Source: Rhodobacteraceae bacterium UBA6141
Lineage (GTDB): Bacteria; Pseudomonadota; Alphaproteobacteria; Rhodobacterales; Rhodobacteraceae
Assembly (NCBI GenBank): GCA_002423245.1
Contig: DIVD01000064.1
Span: 1-28,413 of the forward strand
Reading direction: 5' to 3'
Length of the DNA: 28,413 nucleotides
Part shown: piece after piece, positions 21,733 through 28,413 of the stretch
Position numbering within the stretch: the first letter of the stretch is position 1
Layout: the number at the start of each line of letters is the position of its first letter
The notes under the pieces: model-generated
Database searches by the model: none
Told to the model about the DNA's origin: nothing
What the model saw: the letters and a program-made list of their open reading frames with translations, nothing else
Made by a program: the position numbers and the translations under genes

Positions 21733-22776
21733 ATGACCGCAATGACCGGACTGGATCGGCTTGCCGCAGGCGCGGCGCTGATGATCGCGGGCGCGCTGGC
21801 GCCGCAGGCCGTGCTGGCCGAGGTGACGCTCAAGGTGGCAGACACCTTTCCGCCGGGCCACTACATCGTCGAGACCGGCACCACATACTGGATGGACCGC
21901 GTGACCGAACTGACCAATGGCGAGGTCAAGTTCCAGTATTTCGGCGCCGGGCAACTGGGTTCGCTGCGCGACATGTTCTCGATGGTGCAATCGGGCGTGG
22001 TGGACATCGCCTATGTTCCGCCGGCCTACAACGGGGGCACGATGCCGCTGGCGGGCGTCCATACGCTGCCCGGCCTGTTCTCGCAAAGCACGGTCGGCAC
22101 GCCGGCGTTCTTCGACACGGTGACCTCGGGCCCGATCCTGGAGAGCGATTTCCTTGCCAACGGCATCCGCCCGCTCTGGGGCGTGATGACCTCGACCTAC
22201 AACCTGTTCACCCGTGGCAAGGAGGTGGACGGGCTGGAGGACATCGCCGGGCTCAAGCTGAAGAGCATCGCCGGGAACATGGCCGAGTCGGTCAAGGCCC
22301 TGGGCGGCGCGCCGGTCGACATTCCCAGCCCCGAGACCTATCAGGCGATCCGCACCGGCACCGTCGATGGCACCATCTTCCCGACCACGAGCGTCTATTC
22401 CTACAAGCTCGAAGAGGTGATCGACACCGCAATGATGGGGCTCGATCTCTTTGTGTTCTGGGCGCCCTACGTGATCCGCGAGGAGGTATGGCAAGGGCTT
22501 GAGCCTGCGCATCAGGAGGCCATCCGGCAGGCCTCGCAGGAGGCGATGCAGCGCGCCGCCGAGGAAACCGACCGCTCGGCGGCCGAACTCGAGGACAAGA
22601 TGCGCGAGGATGGCATCAAGGTCGTCGTTCTCGACGAGGCGCAGCGCGAGCAGGTCGAGGCGGCCACGGCGCCGGTCTTCGATGCCTGGGTTTCCGACAT
22701 GGAAGGGCGCGGCCTGCCCGGCGGCGAGGTGCTGGAGGCGTTCCGCGCGAACATCGAAAAGTACCAGAGCCAGTAG
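21733..22776 (+). CDS. TRAP transporter solute-binding protein, DctP family
   Basis: This 347-residue periplasmic binding protein has a signal peptide (hydrophobic GAALMIAGALAPQAV, cleavage near VLAEV). The mature start EVTLKVADTFPPGHYIVETG and FGAGQLGSLRDMFSMVQSGV are typical of DctP proteins, which bind organic acids and hand them to the TRAP membrane subunits. In the canonical ligand-binding motif (GLKIRxxG in most members) the conserved Arg is Lys177 here (GLKLKSIAG), a conservative but unusual change. The start is set by GGGAGGAAG. It is the first gene of the operon, and both membrane subunits follow. Confidence 0.92.
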   Translation: MTAMTGLDRLAAGAALMIAGALAPQAVLAEVTLKVADTFPPGHYIVETGTTYWMDRVTELTNGEVKFQYFGAGQLGSLRDMFSMVQSGVVDIAYVPPAYNGGTMPLAGVHTLPGLFSQSTVGTPAFFDTVTSGPILESDFLANGIRPLWGVMTSTYNLFTRGKEVDGLEDIAGLKLKSIAGNMAESVKALGGAPVDIPSPETYQAIRTGTVDGTIFPTTSVYSYKLEEVIDTAMMGLDLFVFWAPYVIREEVWQGLEPAHQEAIRQASQEAMQRAAEETDRSAAELEDKMREDGIKVVVLDEAQREQVEAATAPVFDAWVSDMEGRGLPGGEVLEAFRANIEKYQSQ

Positions 22777-22777
22777 G

Positions 22778-23344
22778 ATGCGCCCCGATGACCTTGACGC
22801 GCCCGGCGTCGCCCCGCCGTCCAAGGCGGGGCTTGACGCCCCCCTCGGCCGCGCCATGGACCGGCTCGACACCTGGGCGAACTGGCTTTCGCGCGCAGCG
22901 ATGACGATCATGCTGGCGCTGATCCTCGTCCAGGTCTTCACCCGCTACATCCTGAACGACCCGATCGAGGGGGTGATGGGCGCCACCGAGCTTTATCTCA
23001 TGCCGATCATCGTGTTCGGAAGCCTGAGCTATCTGGAGATGCACAACGGCCATGTGCGCGTGGGGATCCTCTTCGACTCGCTGCCCCAAAGGGTGCGGGC
23101 CGGGCTCGACGTGATCCTGCGTCTGGCGGCGGCGGCGTTCTTCGCGCTGGTGTGCTACGGTGCCGCGCGCGAGGCGCTCAAGGCGTGGAGCTTCGGGTAT
23201 CGCACCTCGGGCGACATCGACGCGCCGCTCGTCACCACGCTCGTGATCGCGCCGATCGGCTGCCTGCTCCTCGTGCTGCGGCTTGTGGTGAACGCGGCGG
23301 GCGACGTGCAGCGACTGCGCCGCGCGACGGATCGGACGGTCTGA
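22778..23344 (+). CDS. TRAP transporter small permease, DctQ family
   Basis: This 188-residue protein has four membrane helices beginning at RLDTWANWLSRAAMTIML. The VFTRYILNDPI segment followed by the ATELYLMPIIVFGSL helix is characteristic of the DctQ subunit. It couples the binding protein to DctM for sodium- or proton-driven uptake. ATG 22778 lies one base after the DctP stop, so it is translationally coupled. The first ~26 residues are polar and Pro-rich, cytoplasmic, and longer than in many DctQ proteins. Confidence 0.9.
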   Translation: MRPDDLDAPGVAPPSKAGLDAPLGRAMDRLDTWANWLSRAAMTIMLALILVQVFTRYILNDPIEGVMGATELYLMPIIVFGSLSYLEMHNGHVRVGILFDSLPQRVRAGLDVILRLAAAAFFALVCYGAAREALKAWSFGYRTSGDIDAPLVTTLVIAPIGCLLLVLRLVVNAAGDVQRLRRATDRTV

Positions 23345-23346
23345 CC

Positions 23347-24636
23347 ATGGACTATCTCGCACCGGTGTCCTTCCTGCTGGCCGGGCTTCTCGTCGTCGGG
23401 ATGCCGATCGGCTTTGCCATGGGCATCGCGGGCGCCGTGGGGCTTTACCTGATCGGCGGGCTCAACCTCGCGCTCGGCATCCTTTCGGTCGCTCCCTACC
23501 GCAACACGGCCTCCTGGCTGCTGACCGCGATCCCGCTGTTCATCCTGATGGCCGAGATCCTCTCGGCCAGCCGGATCTCGTCGGACATGTTCCGCGCCGC
23601 CAACAAGTGGGTCGGCCACCTGCCGGGCGGGCTGGCCGTGGCCACGGTCTTCACCAGCGCGGGTTTCGGCGCGGTTTCGGGCTCGTCCACCGCCGCCACC
23701 GCGACCATGGCCCGCACCGTCGCGCCCGAGGCCGAGAAATACGGCTATGACCCGGGCATGATCGTGGGCACGGTGGCAGCGGCCGGCACGCTGTCGATCA
23801 TGATCCCGCCCTCGGTCGTGCTCATGGTCTATGGCATCATCACAGAAACCTCGATCGGCGGGCTCTTCGTCGCCGGCATCGTGCCCGGGCTCATCACCGC
23901 GCTGTCCTTTGCCGGCATCACGATGGCCTGGGCGGCGCTGAACCCCAGGCTCGCGCCGCCGGTGCAAAGCCACAGCTGGCGAGAGCGCATCCTGTCGATG
24001 CGAGAGCTCTGGCCGGTGATCGTGCTGTTCGTGTTCGTGGTGGCCGGCATCTATTCCGGCGCCGTCACCGTCACCGAGGCCGCGGCGGTGGGATGTTTCG
24101 GCGCGATCGTGATCGCCGCGCTGATGCTGCGGCGCATGGGCTGGCGCGACTTCATGGGGGCGCTGGAACGCACCACGCGGCCTACGGCGATGATCTTCAC
24201 CATCATCATCGGCGCGCACATCTTCGGCTATTTCGTCACCCTCACGATGGCGCCGCAGGCGCTGGTCTCCTATGTGCAGGGGCTGGAGATCGGGCCGGGA
24301 CTGGTGATCCTGATCCTGATCGTGATCTATCTGCTGCTGGGCTGCGTCATGGACCAGCTGGCGATCCTGATCCTGACCCTGCCGATCGTCTTTCCGATGG
24401 TCATGGACCTCGGCTATTCGCCGATCTGGTTCGGCATCCTCGTCACCAAGACGGTCGAGATCGGGCTGATCACGCCGCCCATCGGGATGAACGTATTCGT
24501 CGCCAGTTCGATTACCGGGGTGCCGCTCAGGCGGGTGTTCGCGGGGGTGCTGCCCTTCGTGCTGGCCGAATTCGTGGTTCTGGCCCTGATCGCCTTCTTC
24601 CCCGGAATCGTGACCGGATTCTCGGGCGAGCACTAG
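23347..24636 (+). CDS. TRAP transporter large permease, DctM family
   Basis: This 429-residue protein has about twelve hydrophobic segments. Family motifs include VGMPIGFAMGIAGAVGLYL, the conserved GFGAVSGSSTAATATMA loop, SIMIPPSVVLMVYG, and near the C-terminus the GLITPPIGMNVFVASSI loop. It forms the transport path of the TRAP system. The start is two bases after the DctQ stop. Length is normal for DctM. Nothing is unusual within the protein itself. Confidence 0.93.
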   Translation: MDYLAPVSFLLAGLLVVGMPIGFAMGIAGAVGLYLIGGLNLALGILSVAPYRNTASWLLTAIPLFILMAEILSASRISSDMFRAANKWVGHLPGGLAVATVFTSAGFGAVSGSSTAATATMARTVAPEAEKYGYDPGMIVGTVAAAGTLSIMIPPSVVLMVYGIITETSIGGLFVAGIVPGLITALSFAGITMAWAALNPRLAPPVQSHSWRERILSMRELWPVIVLFVFVVAGIYSGAVTVTEAAAVGCFGAIVIAALMLRRMGWRDFMGALERTTRPTAMIFTIIIGAHIFGYFVTLTMAPQALVSYVQGLEIGPGLVILILIVIYLLLGCVMDQLAILILTLPIVFPMVMDLGYSPIWFGILVTKTVEIGLITPPIGMNVFVASSITGVPLRRVFAGVLPFVLAEFVVLALIAFFPGIVTGFSGEH

Positions 24637-24656
24637 ACACTGGAAAGGAGCGCAGA

Positions 24657-25406
24657 GTGGAACTGGGACTGAAGGACAAGGTGGCCATCATCACCGGGTC
24701 GGGCCGCGGGATCGGCGCGGTGACGGCGCGCGCGCTGGCCGAGGAAGGGGCGAAGGTGGTGATCACCGACATCGACCCGGCAACGACGGAGGCCACCCGC
24801 GCCGCGCTCGTCGCCGACGGCTACGCTGCGATCGGCGTCGTGTGCGATGTCACCGATCAGGGCCAGGTCGAGGCGCTCGTCGCGCGCACGATCGAGGCGT
24901 TCGGCGCCGTCCACATCCTGGTGAACAACGCCGGCTTTCCGCGCGACAACTACATCACCAAGATGCCCGAGCGGGACTGGGACGCCGTGGTGGGCGTGAT
25001 CCTGAAGGGGGCCTACAACTGCTCGCGCGCGGTGGTGCCGCATTTCATGGAACAGAAATGGGGCCGGGTGATCAACATCTCGTCGCGCGCCTATCTGGGC
25101 AATCCGGGGCAGACCAACTATGCCGCCGCGAAGGCCGGCATCATCGGCTTTACCCGCGCGCTGGGGATGGAGCAGGGGCGCTTCAACGTCACGGTCAACG
25201 CCATAGCACCGGGGTTCATTGCCACCGAAATGATCGAGGCGCTTCCGAACTATGACCGGATCAAGTCGCGCGCGCTGGCGATGAACACCGTGCCGCGCCT
25301 TGGCAACGAGCGCGACATCGCCCACGGCGTGCTGTTCCTCGCCTCGGATGCGGCGGAATACATCTCGGGCGAGACGCTGCATATCACCGGGGGGCGGTAT
25401 GGCTGA
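24657..25406 (+). CDS. Short-chain dehydrogenase, FabG-like
   Basis: This 249-residue SDR has the NAD(P) motif TGSGRGIGAVTARALAEEG, the NNAG segment, and a catalytic set with Ser in ISSRAYLGN and YAAAK (Tyr and Lys). FabG-like enzymes act on 3-hydroxy/3-oxoacyl thioesters. In this operon it most likely serves as the 3-hydroxyacyl-CoA dehydrogenase of beta-oxidation; an alcohol dehydrogenase role is the alternative. GTG 24657 follows AAAGGAG by six bases. It overlaps the next gene by 8 bp. Asp in VVITDIDP at the end of beta-2 suggests NAD rather than NADP preference. Confidence 0.9.
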   Translation: MELGLKDKVAIITGSGRGIGAVTARALAEEGAKVVITDIDPATTEATRAALVADGYAAIGVVCDVTDQGQVEALVARTIEAFGAVHILVNNAGFPRDNYITKMPERDWDAVVGVILKGAYNCSRAVVPHFMEQKWGRVINISSRAYLGNPGQTNYAAAKAGIIGFTRALGMEQGRFNVTVNAIAPGFIATEMIEALPNYDRIKSRALAMNTVPRLGNERDIAHGVLFLASDAAEYISGETLHITGGRYG

Positions 25407-26568
25407 ACATCCCTTGCCGACCGGGGACCAGCAGCAAGAGGCGCGGATGCTGCGCGACAGCATCCGCGGCTTCATGGCGCGCGAGTTGACCGAGGCGCGC
25501 ATCGCCGACTGCGAGGCGGCGGGCGATCTGCCGTGGGAGATGGTGGGCGCGCTTCGCGAGTTCGGCTATCTTGGCGGGCTGCTGCCCGAGCAGGCGGGCG
25601 GCTACGGGCTGAGCTATCGCACCTGGGCGATGATGATGGAGGAGGCTGGCTATCGCTGGCTTTCGCTGCGGGTGCTGCTCAACACCGTCAACATCGTCAT
25701 CGCGCTCTTGCACCACCTCGGCGACGCGCGGCAGAAGGAGAGATGGCTCAAACCCGTCATGGCCGGCGAGATGCCGGTCTGGGTGGGCATCACCGAACCC
25801 GACCACGGCTCCGATGTCGCCTCGGTGCAGACCCGCGCCGAGGACAGGGGCGACCACTGGCTGATCAACGGGGCCAAGCTGTGGACGACGAACGGCGTCA
25901 ACGGCCGCATCGGCATCCTCGTGGCGCGGACCTTCACCAAGGGATGCGAGGGCGATCTGAGCCTGTTCATCGTCGATCCGACCGAAACCCGCATCGAGGC
26001 CTCGCGGGTGGGCACGATGTTCATCAAGGCCACGGCGACCTCGCAGCTTGCCTTCCGGGACGCGAGAGTGCCAAAGGAAAACCTGCTCGGCCCGGCGGGC
26101 AAGGGGCTCAAGGCGATCCTCACGGGGCTGAATTACGGGCGGCTCAACGTGGCGGCGGGGGCGGTGGGCGCGGCGCAGCGGGCGCTTGACCTGTCCACCG
26201 ATTACGTCAGGACGCGCCGGCAGTTCGGCAACGTCATCGGGCGCTATCAACTGGTGCAGAAGCTGATCGTGGACATGACCGTGCGCACCGAGGCGGCCCG
26301 CGCGCTGACCGACCGTGCCGCGCAGGCCCTGGACGCGGGGCTGTCCGGGCGCAAGGAATGCTCGATCGCCAAGCTCTACGCCAGCGAGGCCGCGCATGAG
26401 GTGGCCTCGATGGCGCTGCAGGCGCATGGCGGGCTGGGATATTCCACCGACTACCCGATCGAGCGGCTGTTCCGCGACACCCGCGGCGCGCTGATCCCCG
26501 AGGGCACCTCGGAAATCCAGACATTGATCATCGGGCGCGAGGTCCTCGGGATCTCGGCCTTCACCTGA
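25399..26568 (+). CDS. Acyl-CoA dehydrogenase
   Basis: This 389-residue flavoenzyme of standard length oxidises acyl-CoA to the 2-enoyl-CoA, passing electrons to ETF and then to ETF-QO, encoded at 11035-12687. Motifs seen are WVGITEPDHGSDVASVQTRA, KLWTTNGVNG, QLAFRDARVPKENLLG, TRRQFGNVIGRYQLVQ and LIPEGTSEIQTLIIGREVLG. Glu368 in PEGTSEIQ is at the usual catalytic-base position. The start (ATG 25399) overlaps the SDR 3' end by 8 bp. The substrate is set by the operon and is not known. Confidence 0.92.
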   Translation: MAEHPLPTGDQQQEARMLRDSIRGFMARELTEARIADCEAAGDLPWEMVGALREFGYLGGLLPEQAGGYGLSYRTWAMMMEEAGYRWLSLRVLLNTVNIVIALLHHLGDARQKERWLKPVMAGEMPVWVGITEPDHGSDVASVQTRAEDRGDHWLINGAKLWTTNGVNGRIGILVARTFTKGCEGDLSLFIVDPTETRIEASRVGTMFIKATATSQLAFRDARVPKENLLGPAGKGLKAILTGLNYGRLNVAAGAVGAAQRALDLSTDYVRTRRQFGNVIGRYQLVQKLIVDMTVRTEAARALTDRAAQALDAGLSGRKECSIAKLYASEAAHEVASMALQAHGGLGYSTDYPIERLFRDTRGALIPEGTSEIQTLIIGREVLGISAFT

Positions 26569-26579
26569 GGGCGCCGACC

Positions 26580-28106
26580 ATGGCGATGACATTCCTGCAC
26601 GCCCTGAGGCTGAACGCGCGGCGCTTCCCCCGCAAACCGGCGGTGGTGTTCGAGGGGGCCAGCCAGAGCTATACCGATCTGCTCGACCGGGTGGAGCGGA
26701 TGATGACGGTGCTGGCGCGCCGCGGCATCGGGCCGGGCGACAAGGTGGCGGTGATCTCGGAGAACCACCCCGATTTCCTTGCCGCCTATGTGGCGGTGAC
26801 CGGGCTGGGCGCGATCCCCGCGCCGATCAACTACCGCATCGCGCCCGAGGTCATGGCCGAGGTGGTGGCCCGCGCCGACAGCAAGGCCCTGCTGCTGGGC
26901 GAGGCGGCGCTCGACCATGCGGATCTGTTCCGCGCCGTGGTGGGCGACATCCTCGCCCTGGGCGTCGGGGCCGGGGCCGCGCAGGGGTTGCCCCGCCTGT
27001 CGGACCTGCTGGCAGAGATCCCGCCCGATCCGCCGCGTGGGCAGGATGGCACGACGATCATGCTGCACACCTCGGGGACCACCGGCAAGCCCAAGGGCGC
27101 GCTGCGCAGCCTGTTCGGCATGGAGGAACGCGCGATCGAGCAGCGTTTCCGCCCCGACGACCGGGCGCTTGCCGCGCTGCCGATCTGCCTTTCGGCCGGC
27201 TGCACCTACACGCTGCTGCCGCTCTATCTGGGCGCCATGGTCCATCTGATGCGCCGCTTCGACGCGGCCGAGGCGCTGCGGCTGATCGAGGCCGAACGGC
27301 TGACCGCCACCATGCTGCTGCCGGCCATGCTTCAGCGGATGGTCGAGGCCGAGGGGTTCGCCCGCGCCGATCTTTCATCCTTGCGCACGCTTCAGTCGGG
27401 CGGCGGCGAGATGTATCCCGACCTCAAGCGCGCCGCGCTGGACAAGTTCGGCGATGCGCTGATGATCTATGCCGCCTCCAGCGAGGCGGGGCCCTATGCC
27501 AACCTCACCGCCGATGATCTGCGCCGCAACCTTGCGGGCAACTGCGTGGGCCGGCCGTTCTTCGGGGTCGAGCTGAAGCTGCTGGACGACGATGGCAACG
27601 AGGTGCCGCGGGGCGAGGTGGGCGAGATCTGCACCCGCAGCCAGAGCCGCTACGACGGCTATTACAAGGACGAGGCGCTGACCGCCGAGACGCGGCGCGG
27701 CGATTACCTGACGGTGGGCGATCTGGGCCGGATCGACGCGGAGGGGCTGCTGTGGTTCACCGGCCGCAAGCGCGACATCATCAAGAGCGGTGGCATCAAC
27801 GTCTATGCCCCTGAGATCGAGGAGGTTCTGGCCAGCCACCCGGCGATCGCCGAGGCGCATTGCATCGGCCTGCCCGACCCGCACTGGACCGAGGCGATCT
27901 GCGCGGTGATCGTGCCCGCGCCCGGCGCCCGGCTGACCGAGGCCGAGGTGATCGCCCATGCCGAGGCCCGGCTCGACCGTTACAAGCGCCCGCGCCGCGT
28001 GGTGTTCATGGCGGCGGTGCCGCGCAACCTGACCGGCCGCGTGCTCAAGGCCGACCTCAGGGAGACGGTGCTGGCGCTGCCAGAGGAGGAGGAAAACAAC
28101 CGATGA
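26580..28106 (+). CDS. Acyl-CoA ligase, AMP-binding superfamily
   Basis: This 508-residue adenylate-forming enzyme activates a carboxylic acid with ATP and joins it to CoA. It shows the P-loop TIMLHTSGTTGKPKGAL, the adenylate-binding motif equivalent near YAASSEAGP, the hinge region TGRKRDIIKSGGINVYAPEI, and the C-terminal lysine motif RNLTGRVLKADL. It starts 11 bp after the acyl-CoA dehydrogenase. It would be the entry step for the acid imported by the TRAP transporter. Specificity among fatty, aromatic or cyclic acids cannot be read reliably. Confidence 0.92.
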   Translation: MAMTFLHALRLNARRFPRKPAVVFEGASQSYTDLLDRVERMMTVLARRGIGPGDKVAVISENHPDFLAAYVAVTGLGAIPAPINYRIAPEVMAEVVARADSKALLLGEAALDHADLFRAVVGDILALGVGAGAAQGLPRLSDLLAEIPPDPPRGQDGTTIMLHTSGTTGKPKGALRSLFGMEERAIEQRFRPDDRALAALPICLSAGCTYTLLPLYLGAMVHLMRRFDAAEALRLIEAERLTATMLLPAMLQRMVEAEGFARADLSSLRTLQSGGGEMYPDLKRAALDKFGDALMIYAASSEAGPYANLTADDLRRNLAGNCVGRPFFGVELKLLDDDGNEVPRGEVGEICTRSQSRYDGYYKDEALTAETRRGDYLTVGDLGRIDAEGLLWFTGRKRDIIKSGGINVYAPEIEEVLASHPAIAEAHCIGLPDPHWTEAICAVIVPAPGARLTEAEVIAHAEARLDRYKRPRRVVFMAAVPRNLTGRVLKADLRETVLALPEEEENNR

Positions 28107-28413
28107 CCCGACCCGACCTTTCGGCCCTGAAGGGCCAGCAGATCTACTGGGAAGACCTCAACGAGGGCGATGTATTCGACAGCCCCACCCGCACCATCAC
28201 CGAGGCCGACGTGGCGAATTTCGCCTGCCTCTCGGGTGATTTCAACCGGCTGCATGTGGATGCCGAATATGCCGCCGGATCGGCCTTTGGCCAGCGCATC
28301 GCGCACGGGCTTCTGGTGGTGTCGGTGATGTCGGGGCTGACCACGCGGATGCTGATGAACAGCTTCCTCGAACCCTCGTTGCTGGGGCTTCTCGACATGC
28401 AGTGCCGGTTTCC
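28103..28413 (+). CDS. MaoC-like hot-dog hydratase, 3' end outside window
   Basis: About 103 residues are present. After YWEDLNEGDVFDSPTRTITE comes the hydratase motif SGDFNRLHVDAEYAAGSAFG, then QRIAHGLLVVSVMSGL. In MaoC/R-hydratase proteins the Asp and His of this motif activate water for 2-enoyl-CoA hydration. The ATG overlaps the ligase stop (ATGA) and follows GAGGAGGAAAACAACCG. In this operon it would add water to the enoyl-CoA made by the dehydrogenase, giving the SDR its substrate. The C-terminal part is cut by the window edge. Confidence 0.9.
   Translation, partial: MTRPDLSALKGQQIYWEDLNEGDVFDSPTRTITEADVANFACLSGDFNRLHVDAEYAAGSAFGQRIAHGLLVVSVMSGLTTRMLMNSFLEPSLLGLLDMQCRF

Noticed and set aside
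21412..24633. Long minus-strand frames opposite the TRAP genes
   Set aside because: Asp/Arg/His-rich antisense readings typical of high-GC DNA; the plus strand encodes standard TRAP subunits.
25384..26592. 402-residue minus-strand frame opposite the acyl-CoA dehydrogenase
   Set aside because: Antisense shadow; no domain recognisable.
1..28413. CRISPR arrays or a complete, new multi-gene defence system
   Set aside because: No regularly spaced 25-40 bp repeats with unique spacers are seen, and all defence-type genes except the VapC and DUF6998-like ones are truncated.

Overview
The window looks like chromosomal DNA of a high-GC alphaproteobacterium of the Rhodobacteraceae/Paracoccaceae type. 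The evidence is the 50-residue aa3 cytochrome oxidase subunit IV, the ETF-ubiquinone oxidoreductase and GreA sequences, the long DmdC-like acyl-CoA dehydrogenase paired with an MBL-fold hydrolase, and the TRAP transporter. No database search was run; all assignments are from reading the sequence and from knowledge of the families.

Region 1 (1-6393) is a decayed accessory island ending at a tRNA-Asn(GUU) gene on the minus strand. From left to right it holds a VapC toxin cut by the window edge, a PD-(D/E)XK-like DUF6998-type protein, the first ~57 codons of a prophage-type gene, a small unknown ORF with its terminator, a 5'-truncated mcrC, a frameshifted phage-like ORF, an internal piece of a SNF2 helicase, and an internally deleted IS5-family element. 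That element interrupts the last gene (OsmC-like) of an arsR - permease - thioredoxin - OsmC operon. An integrase N-terminal fragment lies just downstream of the tRNA 3' end, as expected where an element has integrated into a tRNA gene. Two clusters of helically phased short repeats lie here, one in front of the integrase start and one beside the terminator.

Region 2 (6469-20500) is mostly ordinary core genome: an MBL hydrolase divergent from an EnvZ-like kinase, the remaining C-terminal half of an ABC permease, a D-2-hydroxyacid dehydrogenase, ETF-QO, greA, a conserved membrane-anchored protein, a GNAT acetyltransferase behind a frameshifted MobA-like gene, azlCD, a papain-like lipoprotein, cytochrome oxidase subunit IV, and an acyl-CoA dehydrogenase coupled to an MBL hydrolase. 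A Sua5-type tRNA-modification gene diverges from this pair.

Region 3 (21733-28413) is one tight plus-strand operon: TRAP binding protein, small and large TRAP permeases, an SDR, an acyl-CoA dehydrogenase, an acyl-CoA ligase and a MaoC-type hydratase that runs off the window. Together they make a plausible route for importing an organic acid, activating it with CoA and starting beta-oxidation; the substrate cannot be read from the sequence.

A recurring oddity is short direct duplications of 12-17 bp. A perfect 14-bp copy frameshifts the MobA-like gene, a perfect 17-bp copy supplies the stop codon of the 13437 gene, a 10-bp repeat at 13-bp offset frameshifts the OsmC-like gene, and a perfect 13-bp copy sits in the 9802-9971 gap.
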